Assembly: GCA_028023455.1 (NCBI GenBank)
Contig: JAQFVV010000547.1
Location: forward strand, 1-64,000
Direction of reading: 5' to 3'
Source of the DNA: Epiperipatus broadwayi
Lineage: Eukaryota > Onychophora > Udeonychophora > Euonychophora > Peripatidae
DNA length: 64,000 nt
Shown here in pieces: positions 1 through 12,492 of this stretch (its first letter is position 1; each line of letters opens with the position of its first letter). Below the pieces are notes generated by a model, which was not told the DNA's origin, did no database searches, and saw only the letters and a list, made by a program, of their open reading frames with translations. The position numbers and the translations under genes are program-made.

Positions 1-720
1 TTGATGCCTATCTGGTTTATAAAATCGAGCACTGCTGAAAAGGAATTTAATAAGAGAAATAACTCTTGAGGATATTTTTCTTTTATTAATACCTAGATTT
101 TTTGATATGAATTTTGCCTAAAATACTGCCAAATGTCAGATTTAAGATTTTCATAAACAACAAAAAATTATTGTATTTAATTAATATTAGAAATAACATC
201 AACTTTGTTCCTATTATAAAACTAAGGGTTAATTAAAGTACCCATTAACATACAGAGATGTTCTAGTGAAAAGGTGAGGCTTTTTAATACTATCTGTGAA
301 AATTGGTACATATGTTATGTGGAGGTCTAGTTTACATCTTCGTATAAAATTTTCAAAGTGCTAACATGACTAGATCCACTATTTATTTTATGTGAGAGTT
401 ATTGCATGGTTGTTATCTGAAGACAAGTGACTGAAGAAACTTCTACTGTATCTTAATTATTACACAATAGCTTCAAAACATTTTATTAAATACAGCTTAT
501 TATACTAAAAAAACCTCCATTCATGGAACAGTTATATTATCTCAATATTATAATCAATTTATTCATATATACCTTGTAATATCATTTGTAATTGATCTTT
601 GAAATAGAGATGAATGGATACTTAAAACACACATATAAATAATTCTTTCCTGCATAAATATAAAATAGTAAAGTCATTAAATTGTCTCATCACGTTTTTA
701 ATACAGATTTTAATTTGTCT
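1..720. other. AT-rich intergenic DNA, nothing recognised
   Basis: No long open frame, RNA gene or clear repeat boundary is visible. Composition is AT-rich with short A and T runs, as in the rest of the window. Confidence 0.6.
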
Positions 721-1090
721 GCAATATATTGTAACGGTCTGCATTCCCTTTGGAAAGAGGATGAACATATTTAACTATAGTCAGACTTATGTTTTTGATA
801 TAGGATGCCATGAATGATGTTATAAAAGTTTAATCCATGATTGAATCTCGCATAAAAATTTAATATTAAATATTTAACATAGATACAACTTAGACCAGTT
901 CATCCAATCTTCAACTCTTGATTTTTCTATTATGCTCAGTATTCGAACTCAGGATAAATTTTGCACTTAACTCTCTTCAGGGGTCTATCAATATCATATA
1001 GTAATAATAATACTTAATATAATCTCAATAGATTCTCAAAATTACTTTCAATTAAGTTATTATGATATTGTGTCAGGATGATATATATAT
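721..1090 (+). repeat. Dispersed repeat Rep-B, copy 1
   Basis: About 370 bp that align in the same orientation along their length with 5905-6270, and over the first third with 5614-5745. Shared landmarks in order are a 'ggtctgcattcc' start, 'aggatgccatgaatga', 'tacaacttagaccagtt', 'atgctcagtattc', 'cacttaactctct' and a 'gtcaggatgatat' end that runs into a TA tract. No coding frame is conserved between copies. On the minus strand the segment near 945 reads 'gagttcgaata', which resembles a pol III B box, but I find no matching A box, so a SINE origin is only a possibility. It could equally be an LTR or a MITE; the family is not recognised. Confidence 0.75.
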
Positions 1091-4000
1091 ATTGTGCCCT
1101 TTTGTATGGGTCACCATTTAAGTTTTGTGCTAATCTAGTGGAAAATTTTAAATTTAAGAAGTATTTTAAAGATGTGATGTTGACTTTGCTTGTGGTAATG
1201 TTACCATAAGTTTAATTAAAGCAATCTATGAGTGTTTGATATGTGAATTGTGTTGGTATTGGGAAGATATTTAAATGATGATGATTATGATGTAATACTG
1301 CATTAATAAATTTAATGACAAATATTTTGAAACTAAGATATTTAAAAGACATGAAGTTAAAATTAGATGAAAATATTTATATTTAATTCAAAATATCTAT
1401 TAAAAGTGAATAAAGATATTTTTAAATTATAAGTACTTAATTGGGATTAATATTTGATTTTAATTATATCAAATAGTTATTTTAAAATCTGATATAATAT
1501 CTTATTTATTTTTAAAAATAAATATTTATTTTAAAAGCAATTATTAGGATTTATTTTTGGACAAGCGTCTTGTGTTATAGAGAATAGATGTTATACACAC
1601 ACTTGTGGAAGTTGTCTAATGGAGTTTTAATTATTATTTTATGAAAATCATGTTATAAATTTATAAATAATGCGTTTGAGGATTTATCGAGATAAAAATA
1701 AAGATATTAATGTGAAATATTAAATTTGATTTTAAAAAATATTGTCCTAAAAATATAACGTGTTAAAAAAGATTTAGTTTTATTTTTAAATGAAATCTTA
1801 TAAAGTTAAGATTTAAATCAAAGTGAGAAGAATATTTCAAAAGAATATTTGGTAGATTTAAAATATAATAATGATAAAATTATTTTTAAAAAATGTAATG
1901 TATATTTAATATTAAATAAGTCATTATTTTATTTTTAATGATGAGTTGATAAATAACTAAATAAGAAATTTTGATTGTTTTAAACCTACCAATCAGATAA
2001 GGGAGTTTCTGGCAGTATATAGGCTGGATTCAATTGTTGATTAAGTTTATATACAATTAGCTTCTAAGTAGATTTAATGTTATTTAAAAAAATAGCTGAG
2101 CAAAATTTATGGCGCTCTTAAAAATCGGATACCAAATCTTGAAATTATTATTGAATAATTTATAATATTTTAAAGTAATGAATATATTGATATCTTAATA
2201 ATTCTATTATATTATTTATATTACAAAGACTCAGTTACGTACAAATAATCTATTGGAAACATCAAGTGGAGAAATTTATCAGAAAACTTTGTCTGGAAAA
2301 ATATATAGGCCAGCTAAATTAGAACAAAACTACAAGATGGAGAAAGAAGTAGTATTTGGACTATAAAAATAGTTTTTCAAAAGTTAAATTACTATTGTCT
2401 GGCTATAATAGATCCCTTTAAAAATATAAATACTGTAAAAAAATGTTTGACAAAATTATAAGTAAATATCTTAGGAAGATATAAGATACAGTAATTTTAA
2501 GCAAATACTTGCCTGGAATTAAGTCTTTATGCTTAAAAATTAGAGATGGAAACAATTTGAAGAGCAAATATATCCTTCAGTATAAGTATTTTAAAATAAG
2601 TAATATAATAAAATTATTTTATTAAAAATTCATCAACTTTAGTTATGAATGGAAAAATTAATTCTTACCGGAATATCATTATTTTACAAATGCATAAATA
2701 ATACATGGATATCCAAGTCAGTTAAGCTAAGCCAAAGCCAAACTAAGTTGATTTAAAATAGTGAAGGATAATTTTATAAATTATAGTTTTAAATGCTCTT
2801 TTTAGAATAATAATCTATGAAGGTGGATCAGAATTTATAAACTATTTTTGAATTTTATTTGTTTCTTGTGGAATTTCTTCTTTTTAAAAAATAGCATTCC
2901 TCATTTTATTATAAACTTTCAAGAAACACGTGATACAGCGAACAGGAAATAGTGTTTGTTATTGACTTTATACGGAGGATATTTGTTAGGCTTTATGGTA
3001 GGACAAAAATAGAAATGATGGACTATGTAATGACTTTATTTGTTTATTTAACAAAATTTAAATATTATTAAACTTTTAAAAAGCAGGTTAGTACATTGTA
3101 AATAGTAACTTAAAATAATACTTAATAATTAGCATTATAAACTTATTTTTGTATGATTAATATAACTTTGAATATTCTAATGAATGTTATGGTGAAACTC
3201 TTGAATGATTTTTATTTGTAAGCACAAATTAGAGAATACTGGATAATAGAATGGACATTAACCATTATTTAATAGTATAAAAAAAAATGTTGTATAATGA
3301 TTTTTAATGAATTTAATATGTTTTTCTTTAGATCCTTAGATAATTATGTTGTAGAATGAATAGGATAAACAAATGTTTGTAAACACATACATTATATTGT
3401 TAGCGAACTTTATTAAGATATGCATAATATTTTAATTTATAAATATATATATACAACATTACCTTAAAACTTGAAGATGATTATATGATTCTTTAAGTAA
3501 ATAATTTTGATGTGTAACATTTCTTATAAGTATTAAATGTTTATGGTTATCTAAATAGTACACCTATTTTTGCAATTAGAAAAAGTTTTAAAGTCTATGT
3601 TTTTGTGTATTTTGTTTATTGAATAAGTTAAGTTAGAACATGGTGAAGCTATATTTGATTGAAAAGATTTACTAAAGTATGAAGACAAACTCATAGTATA
3701 AATAATTGGATGAATATTTTATTTTAGGTGAATATTTGTTTCAAAATGTTTTAGAGTTTAGAATATGTTTTACAGATGAAATTTATTAAGAAAGTTAGTA
3801 AACATAGGTAAAATAATGATTTTACACGAAAGATAATAAATTTATCTAATGTAATATTTAGAATTTAAATTGATAAAATGATTTAAATAATAGTGTTTTA
3901 AATGTTATTGAGATATAGATATACTTCTTTTGTAAAATGTATAACAGTTGAATTACATTAAGTAGAAAGTATAATTACAGTCATTTATTTTATATTACAT

Positions 4001-5320
4001 TAAGACACTATTAATTTTATATAACGATGTGAAATGATACTGATAACAATAGTGAATACATGATAATACATTACTAAATGGTACTACCAATTAATGTAGC
4101 TATTTAATTAGCAGAGTTACATTGTACATACACAATATACTACATAGATATTGTCTTGACTTTATTATTATTTGTAGTAATTAAAGTATTATCATTATTT
4201 TTAAAATCTAAGTTTTTGGAAAGTTACACACTCAGGTTATCATACTAATATAGCATTTGAAAGAAATGAGTAATATCTTAATAATGATTAGTAATAACAA
4301 TGTAACAACAAACTTCTAGATATTTATGTTACTTTTTTGTTTATATTAGTTTGTCATAAGTTCTAAACTAGTAAATAGTGTAAATAATTTATTTGATGTT
4401 ATTGTAAATAAATTTGTTAATTGAAAGTTTTAAAAAATTAGTGTCAATTTATTTTCATTCACAGTTTTATAACATTTGTATCAGATGATTTGAAATAAAC
4501 ATAATATTTGCACATAATTGAATTATGTGTTTATTCTGTAGAACTAATGCTATCATTTACTTAACATTATTTTATAAGAGATTTGATTGACATGAAACAT
4601 AAAGCTATTGTAATGGTGTAAGATAAGATTATAATGCACATCATAGAGAATACAGTGTTGTTTATTTTTACGATTGTTAAAGTATGAAGATTTTGACCTA
4701 TTTTGAAATGAGAATGCCATATGAAATAAAAGATATACATATAATTGTTATTTGTTTAATGATTGATTATGTCTTAGACAAATGGATGAGATTAAATTAA
4801 GCACTCAAAGTGGTATTATTATTATTATTATGTTAAGAAAGTTAGGTGTATTTAGAAGTTTGATAAAAAACTCACATCATGGGTCACTTATTTACATTAT
4901 TTATTATTATTTTAAAATAAGTTTAGAAAGAACCTGAGATTGTTTAATTATATTGTTAAAGTTAAGTGGAATTATTTAGTATTATTAAGTATAATCTTAT
5001 TTCATTCAAAGTCATAAAGTTCTATAGATGTAGTAGTAAAGATGATAAGGTAGTGGTAGTATTCTTAGCCATTGAGACAGTATCTGGGAGATATTGGCTA
5101 GTGTAAATCTACTTATTACTTTGTAACTTTGCTTCACAGTCCTATAATTACTTTACATAAAATGTGACTAATTAATATGATAAGAATTATATTGATTTTG
5201 ATTAAAAGTATTAAATTTAATTAAGATATAATTAATAAAAGTATTAAAATAGATATGCAAATTTTAATTAACACAATAACCAACCAAATAATTAATCGGT
5301 TCTTCGATCTGTCTGTTTCA
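1091..5320. other. AT-rich DNA without recognisable genes
   Basis: More than 4 kb with stop codons dense in all frames and no open frame beyond about 60 codons. It holds scattered A/T runs, a short ATT microsatellite near 4815-4831, and nothing resembling RNA genes. Any transposon remains here are too decayed to name. Confidence 0.55.
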
Positions 5321-5463
5321 ATATTAAGATAGTAAATCCTTACACTTTAATGGACAGGCTTCAACTCACTCCAACCTCCAACTCTTCAGCTATCCATACC
5401 ATTGAAAATCCGATAATAGAATTCCATGCTGATGTCAATATTGTTGTCATGCTCATGTTGACC
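5321..5463 (-). repeat. Dispersed repeat Rep-A, 5' part, minus strand
   Basis: The reverse complement matches the first ~140 bp of the Rep-A copies at 27259 and 40727. It has 'ggtcaacatg', then 'attttcaat' preceded by 'tcgg' or 'tcag', then 'gaagcctgtccattaaag', ending at 'atcttaatat'. The rest of the family consensus is missing, so this copy is truncated. An open frame across it (5350-5712) crosses repeat boundaries and is not taken as a gene. Confidence 0.7.
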
Positions 5464-5613
5464 TCAAGTTTGTTGCTGAGGTTGTATTGTCTTAGAATAT
5501 GTCCAATATTGTTATACATCAGTGTTTACAGTGCCTCTACAATTATTTTATATTTGTTACCAGTTAATGACCAATATGACCTAGAAGAAACATTGATTTA
5601 TAATATATATATA

Positions 5614-5745
5614 TATATATATTGTAATGATTCACATTCCCTTAAGGGGATGAGTGTGAATGCATCTAACTATAATCCAACTTATGGTCTTCATATAGGA
5701 TGCCATGAATGATGCAATAAACATTTAATTCATGACTGCAACTGC
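5614..5745 (+). repeat. Rep-B, partial copy 2
   Basis: Matches the first ~130 bp of copies 1 and 3, including 'catctaactata', 'cttatggtcttcatatagga' and 'tgccatgaatga'. It is preceded by a TA tract and lies in direct orientation about 290 bp before copy 3. Confidence 0.7.
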
Positions 5746-5949
5746 CATTTTTGTAGAGATATCTGCATTCATATTTTTCATTTTTGTAGACATATCTTCT
5801 TTCATATCTATCTTCAAATTTTCATTCATTGTGGACATCTGTTGTTGACCTGTTTTATACCTTGCATATCTGCTTTTATATCTATTAACATTTATTGTAT
5901 CATCAACTTCATTGGTCTGCATTCCTTTAAGGAATGAGGGTGAACACAT
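5725..5949 (-). other. Small ORF with coiled-coil-like repeats between two Rep-B copies
   Basis: A 74-codon minus-strand frame lies mainly in the 160 bp between two directly repeated Rep-B copies; both its ends run into repeat sequence. The middle (about residues 35-70) is rich in M, K, D, E and N with a recurring pattern like KEDMSTKMKNM and ADISTKM, about 11 residues apart, which suggests a coiled coil. Similar low-complexity helices occur in gag-like proteins of retroelements. That is inference; no domain is identified and the frame may be chance. Confidence 0.2.
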
Positions 5950-6270
5950 CTAACTATAGTCGGACTTATGGTCTTCATATAGGATGCCATGAATGAAATG
6001 ATAAAAGTTTAATCCATGATTGAATCTATTTCAGATAAGATGATTTAATAGTAAATATTTATCACAGATACAACTTAGACCAGTTTATCCAATCTTCATC
6101 TCTCTTGATTATTCTGTTATGCTCAGTATTCAAACTCAGGGTGAATTTTGCACTTAACTCTCTACAGGGATCCATCAATATCCTGTAGCAATAATAATAT
6201 TTTTATATAAGTTCGATAGATTCTCAAAATTACTTTCAACCAAGTTATCATGATGTTAAGTCAGGATGAT
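5905..6270 (+). repeat. Rep-B, copy 3 (full-length match to copy 1)
   Basis: Aligns with 721-1090 from 'ggtctgcattcc' to 'gtcaggatgatat', with scattered substitutions and small indels. It lies in the same orientation as copies 1 and 2. Confidence 0.75.
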
Positions 6271-9200
6271 ATATTAAAATGATAGCTTCCCATATCCCTA
6301 TAGTAGATATGTATAGATAACACAAACAATATTTAATAGGTTGTAAAACAATAAATAAAATTTATAATGCCAAAGATTATGATAACACTAACTAACTAAA
6401 TTTAAATTAAACAGTATAAATAAAAACTTTTGTATTATCCATTCCTTTTGAGGAGATTCCCTTTCTATAAGACCTCCCATCTATGTATCATCCCTATTGT
6501 TAAAAAAAAGAAGACATTTAATCCAAGGATATTAATCGGTTTATACAGAATAATAAATAAACAAATATTACTAAATTAATTAAGTTAGTAATAAACAAAA
6601 ATTATGTCTTGTCATAAGTGAATGAATTTAATATGAAGAACAATAAAATCTTACTTTCATAGTAAGTTTACTTATTACCCTGGCCATGTCGCTTTGTAAG
6701 GAAGACATAAATTTTATTAAATAATAGTAAAAAATTAACCCAATGATCTTTCCACTTCCTTTTCATCTAATGATTTTCCAAAATGGACTATTCCAACATA
6801 AGTAGATTTTAGAAGTAAAGGAAATAAAATTAGATATTTATAGATGTTTATACGCAAAAATGATATGATGTGTTGAAAGTTTATACAATTGTCCTATTCA
6901 TTTCCATAATTTGAGCAATAATGTTCATTAAGAATAAAGTACTTTTATTTTCCGGTCATCAATCATAACTGAGGCAATCAATATACTACATTGTTCCTAA
7001 ATGTTTCTCTTGCATGAGGTTGACATCCCCTTTCATAAATTATTTCCATATAAATTGAAGCTGGATATTGAATTGTATAAATGAAATATATATATATTAG
7101 GTATTTCAGTAGGAATGAGTAATTACACTGCTTTAGGTCAGAATAACAGCATTTGATTCTATGGCAAATTCTCTTTACTAACAATGGATTTTCTATAACT
7201 TGAAATCTTCTTAAAATAATTTTGTCTAGATATATAAATGTTTTTGATGATATTTATCTTCCTTAAAATTCAAGTTTAGAATGATATCGATAAGAATTTT
7301 TCTAATTATTATATTAAAGATAATGTTTTGAAATTATTATTAATGATATTAAAGATTAAATTATTTACTCTTTTCTTGAGTGATATTAGAGTTCTCTGCT
7401 AATGAAGATTTTATAAATAAGGAAAATTCATTCATACTACTAATCCATCTTTTTAATGTGATTGGTATTCAAACACAGCAAAATAACTACGCATAGTTAC
7501 TAGTTCATTTGTAAAAAATAGAATTCATTTGGAAATTAGTTGATTTAACTTTTATAGTAAAATCGACCTCTGTAATTAGCCTGTGTTAAATTACTATTTC
7601 ATTTCATGATTTTGTATTCGATTGTTGTTGACTGCACCATAATTAATAATTGCATAATTGAGCTCTAATTTTATTTTCTTCACACTCTATGTTTTGTGTC
7701 TTGATTAGTGATATTAATTAACTTCATAAATATTTTATACATATATATAAATGATTGAAATATAAGTATACTTTTGTTATTAAACTTTTATAATATAACA
7801 TTTAAGTTATATACATGTGCATATGGGTATTTTAACGTAAAAAGATAACATATTTACTATTTATAAACTTACAATTATATTGTTAAGTTTATGGCATGAC
7901 ATAGCACATAAACAAGTGAACTTCATATGATTGTAAGTTACCGTTACAACATATATATTTTCAATAAATTATCATGGATGTACCTGGATAATATTTCATT
8001 TATATATATATTATAACGATCTGGAGAATGGACTTAACGTGATCTGCACTACATGGCGCCATCTAGTTATTTGAACCTAGAAAGATTTATAAAGTAAGCA
8101 GATATGTAAGTCAAAAAAAATTTTTTTTTAATTTTATTTATATATTTTGATATCCGGTCGTTAGCCCATGTCACTAGCTCAGGGAGTAGCAGAGATTTAA
8201 TAATATAATATCTTATCTAATTATATTTAAATATTAAAAAATAAATAAAATAAGCTACTGCCAGTAATTAATATACAAAAATTTATTTACACACATATAT
8301 ATATAAGATTTAACATTATTATTTTAATATGTTTACTTTAACATTTAACATTATTTTTACATCTATTTTAGATTTTTAATTTACATTTTAAATTTTATAC
8401 TATTATTAGTTCGCACAGATTTGTTTAAAAATGTTGAGTATAGATCGGTCACATAGATTCCGCGGTCAAAAACATTTCAAAATAAACATAAACGATCAAA
8501 ATACAAAATCATTGATACCGTCAATTGCAGAGGGAAATTTATAAGTAACCCAATAGCATTCACCATAAGATGCTTGCATTAACACTAATAACTTAAAAGA
8601 CATCCGAATAAATACATTTTAGATACTCACCGTAAGGTATCAGTATTTACCGAATGTCTATATATATTTTGATCGAATATGAAAACCAAAAACATAATCA
8701 ACCGGTAACGAACCCATGCAAGCGTCTATACCCAACTTAAATTTAATGCATCTTTATTTAGAGTGTCGAGTATGAATAGACTACATAGATTTGCATTTGA
8801 AAAGAAATATTCAATCCTTGTTTAACCTTAGGCCAAAGGTTTGCAGTCAAACCAAACTTCAATCCATCTGATATATCGATGTGTTCAATGTAATACGAAT
8901 ACGGCAGCACAATTAGGTTAAGAGAAGAAACTGCTTCTCGTCAGATAGGAATATTACATCTATCAGACAAGAAGAACAATAAAAAAACTCCATAGAAAGG
9001 AACAGTGTTCTACGTCTTATAATCCCTTCCATAGGCAAAACGGAAGTGTGCGGCATATAATAGCGATTCTGCCCATAGCGAATCTCGTACTACATCTACT
9101 AATTACACCAATATATCCAATCCATTGACCTAATTCAACTATGAAACTAATAACCTAAGATTACCCTCCCCTAATATAACTTTACAAATCTATATAGCCA

Positions 9201-10569
9201 TTCACACCTGACTTAAGTTTAATATTTATATAACTAGTTTAATGAAAACCAGAAATCATAATAAAACTTAAAGAACAAATAAATAAATAAATGGAAATGA
9301 TTTTACAAAATAAATACATTAAATAAAATTATATCTAATTAATAAATAGCGTTGGTCAGATAGGATTCTATTTCTTAATTATTTTAAATACGGAAAGCTT
9401 TTAATTTAATGTTCATTAATTACAAAGTTCTTATGGTTTAAAACAGTTCATCTTTATCTGTTGCTTGCCATTTGAACATGAATTCCCATGCCATCCTAAA
9501 AAGATTGGTTGAGTTAGCCATTGTTTTTTATTTATTTATCTGGAGGTCTTTTAGTTTAGTTGGTCCTTAATGTAGAAAAAAAACGATGTCATTTCTTTTT
9601 TTTTTTTTAACAAAACTGAAGGGATTGAAGAGTGCATCTTTTCAATCCCTTCTCCTTCAACTCCACACTAACACATATAGTCACATCGTAATAACTTTTT
9701 CTTTTATTTTCACACCTTTCCTTTTATAATAATTTTGTGGATTAACTCAACATTACGTCATGATGGTGAAAACCTTTTCATTGAGGTCCGATTTCCCGAT
9801 GGATTTCTTTCATTTGCTAAAAGTTTCTATTGTTTTCCTATCTGACCGATGCTTATACATTTAAATGCCCAAAGGCTAGTTTACTAATTAAAATAATCAT
9901 TTCCATTTTACAAAAGATTAATTAATTTGTTTTCAAACTTAAACATATATTTTTATCTCTAAATCTTTTCTGAAAATTTAGTTTTAAACTACTCTTTTTT
10001 TAATAAAGTTTTATTTTAATAATTATTTATCTGTGCGATTTTATATATATACAAGTTTAAGATGATTTTTTTAATTTTCAATTTTTAATTCTTAAAAAAA
10101 GAAATTTTTATTGGCGAACTTTTTTTTTTATGTTTACTAATAAAAAATAATGTAACGTACGTATGTGCCCGTTACAATATATATATATATATCACTAGTA
10201 TGACAAGAGAAAAATAAAGTATTACTGAATAGGAGTTATGTGATATTTTATTGGTTTTATACCAATTTTAGTCATGTAATAGAAGTATCTATAGTAATTG
10301 AAAAAACTTAAGTACACCATTATGTATAGATACTTATCAAAAATGGAAAGAAGTTTAATCTATTATGTTGCTTTTACATATATTTAAATAAATCAATGAT
10401 ATAATATAATATATCTTTATATAACAGCAATAATATACATACACAAAAATCTGTTTTCGGGAAATATTAATTTTTGCTCTTTTCAATCTGCTTTAACTAA
10501 TTTTCAATTATTGATGTGATGTGATGTATTGTGGCTTCTCCTTAAACAAAGTCAAGAATATCTCAGCAA
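6271..10569. other. AT-rich DNA; slightly less AT-rich patch at about 8.45-9.25 kb
   Basis: No gene is supported. The minus frame at 6978-7184 has no recognisable motif. The patch around 8450-9250 has more C and CpG than its surroundings but stops in all frames; it may be an old transposon. A 'tagctcaggg' near 8175 resembles a tRNA A box but has no B box after it. Confidence 0.5.
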
Positions 10570-10965
10570 TTATGCCCAGATAAACTTGTTAGCCACTTTA
10601 TTTTCCATTCCCCACTCTAAATTTTCCCATATTCTGCTCCATCCCATTTCCACAAATTCTGCTCCATCCCATTTCCACAACATATTCTTTGTCAACTCTA
10701 TAACCTTTATATCTAAATCCCCTTTATCTTTTCCCAAACTCAGCATAAAAACCAATAATTCACTTTCTGTATAATCACTTTTTTCATATTTATTCTTCCA
10801 TAACTTCATTATATGTACCCTTTCTGTTTTCAAGCATTTACATTCATAAATAGCGCCATCTATCTTTTTTTTTGCCTTTTTATAAAATTGACTATAGCAT
10901 ATTAAACCATACAATATTTTCAAGACATACAAAAACAGTGGTTTTGGATGTATATAACTGTACAA
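10570..10965 (-). pseudogene. ORF remnant, possibly the C-terminal end of a LINE protein
   Basis: An open minus frame of 131 codons. The central part (about residues 35-105) has a C-x-C pair in YECKCLKTERV, then IMKLWKNKYEK, then ESELLVFML, DKGDLDIKVIELTKNMLWK. This arrangement recalls the Cys-containing tail and helical end of some LINE ORF2 proteins, but I cannot assign a clade and the match is by eye. The last 30 residues come from a tandemly repeated ~27-bp DNA segment at 10631-10683, so the frame has been altered by slippage. No partner domain (RT or endonuclease) is seen nearby. It could also be an unrelated open frame in AT-rich DNA. Confidence 0.3.
10631..10683 (+). repeat. Two-unit tandem repeat, about 27 bp
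   Basis: 'attctgctccatcccatttc' followed by 'cacaa' occurs twice in succession. It explains the repetitive Trp/Gly/Glu stretch in the overlapping minus-strand frame. Confidence 0.8.
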
Positions 10966-11029
10966 GTAAATTGGTTAGATTGGCAATGCTAATATATTTT
11001 TCAATTTGAGTTGTAACGTGATAGTAAAA

Positions 11030-11287
11030 CAAAAAAAGCAAAAGGTTTTAGGAAGGTGCATCAAATTCAAAAGGTCCAAGTGCACTGCTTTCAGATTTAA
11101 AGCTTTTCATTGATGAAAGTCATAAGTTAGAAACTAGTCTGGAGATATTGGACTTCACTATTAGAGATTTAATAAGAAATACTATCTGATAACTATTGAT
11201 TATTCAACCTTACGCTTTGTGCTATAACCATAATGAGGGAAAAACAACTTGAACTGAAAAGCATTTTACAAGCTGGGATCACATGAT
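11030..11287 (+). repeat. Family F, old diverged copy (F4)
   Basis: Contains in order diverged forms of the F landmarks: 'aagtgcactgctttcagat', 'cattgatgaaagtcataag', 'agaaactagtctggagatat', 'attgattattc', and an end 'gggatcacatgatgg' that resembles the F 3' end. Divergence from the copy at 11916 is high, so this is an early insertion. Confidence 0.5.
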
Positions 11288-11399
11288 GGTTTATTGGTAA
11301 TAGTAACATTATTGAAAGCTGCCTATTATAAACAAAGAACAGTAATTGCTGGTCTGGAATTTGATTTATATAACTGTTCAAGCAAGTTGATTTGAATTC

Positions 11400-11585
11400 A
11401 AAAGCATAGAGTGCTCTGAATTTAAATATTAGATGCATTATTGTATTATTTTCAACTTTGAATTCTAAGCCTCATTGACAAAGGCAAAAGCCAGAAACCA
11501 ATCTGGGATTGATTTAAGTGCACTAAGCTATCTGATCAATCACTAATTACTCAAATTTATCATAAATCACACAGGAGTTGAAAAC
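11400..11585 (+). repeat. Family F, very diverged fragment
   Basis: Fragments such as 'gagtgctctgaattt', 'cattgacaaaggcaaaagcc', 'agaaaccaatctggga' and 'gatcaatcactaattactc' follow the order of the F arm but with many changes. The boundaries are uncertain. Confidence 0.35.
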
Positions 11586-11900
11586 TACTCTTGGTTAATC
11601 ATATTATATTAATTTTTTAATTAAATGATTGCTTTTTCCAAGGTCAATTTATAACAAAAAATTAATTGTTCTATCTACTAAAATCTTTAATAAGATATTT
11701 TATTACAAAAAAATTGAATAATCGAGTTATATATATACAGTATATTTCACAAAATTGACTTTAATTAATTTTATACACACTAAAAAATGTATAAAAATAT
11801 AATTAATTTTATTTATCATTTTTAAAAATAAAAATTAGTTAATAATATTTCGAAAAAACAGTAACATTAAGAATTAAGAACTATACTACAATAAATTATA

Positions 11901-11915
11901 GTAAATAAACAAGTA
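11901..11915 (+). repeat. Target-site duplication of F1, left copy
   Basis: The 15-mer gtaaataaacaagta is identical to 12478-12492 and the two directly flank the F1 repeat. Confidence 0.75.
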
Positions 11916-12477
11916 TCACATGATCACTATCTTATACTAGCACATAATTGTTTATAAACAAAGCAAAACTCACCATACAGTATTGCCACCCTGTGCCAAC
12001 CAGAGTAATCAATGAATGCCAGAAGGCTTGTGCATAAAATCCCTATCTAATGCCTACTCATCCAACATCCCCAGACTAGTTTCTGGCTTGTGGCCATCGT
12101 CAGTGAGGAGCTTTGGATCTGAGAGCACTGCACCTAGATCTTAGGATTTAATGCAACCCTCCAGTTTAGACCCATATGACTATATAAGCTATTGATCTTA
12201 GATTGAAAATATTTTTGTGTTTTCAATTTTATTCTCATAGTTTTGTAGTTAAGTAGAGATAAAAGGTGGTTGCTAGAGGGTTGCATTAGATCCTAAGATC
12301 TAGATGCAGTGCTCTCAGATCCAAAGCTCCTCACTGATGATGGCCACAAGCCAGAAACTAGTCTGGGGATGTTGGATGAGTAGGCATTAGATAGGGATTT
12401 TATGCACAAGCCTTCTGGAATTCATTGATTACTCTGGTTAGCACAGGGTGTCAATACTGTATGGAGAGTTTTGCTTT
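11916..12477 (-). mobile_element. Family F copy 1: hairpin-bearing retroposon-like repeat
   Basis: A 562-bp unit flanked by a perfect 15-bp direct repeat. Inside are two inverted arms of about 200 bp, 11959-12162 and 12276-12477, which are reverse complements with only scattered mismatches, separated by about 113 bp. A tail of about 43 bp (11916-11958) lies outside the inverted repeat. Compared with the copy at 58081, the minus-strand order is 'aaagcaaaactctcc' start, arm, spacer with 'agtagagataaaaggtgg', arm, then a tail ending 'gtgatcatgtga'. There is no open frame of note. Because one end extends beyond the inverted repeat and the target duplication is long, it looks like a product of target-primed reverse transcription, not a classical TIR transposon. 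That mechanism is inferred. Confidence 0.7.
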
Positions 12478-12492
12478 GTAAATAAACAAGTA
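12478..12492 (+). repeat. Target-site duplication of F1, right copy
   Basis: Identical 15-mer to 11901-11915. Confidence 0.75.

Noticed and set aside
5350-5712. 120-codon frame as a gene
   Set aside because: It is stitched from a Rep-A fragment, a TA tract and a Rep-B fragment.
8170-8195. tRNA A-box-like 'actagctcagggagtagcag'
   Set aside because: No B box or cloverleaf follows at the right distance.
11959-12477. Reading F1 as a classical TIR or foldback DNA transposon with a TAAA duplication
   Set aside because: A longer perfect 15-bp duplication encloses extra sequence beyond one arm, and the copy at 58081 has the same outer end.
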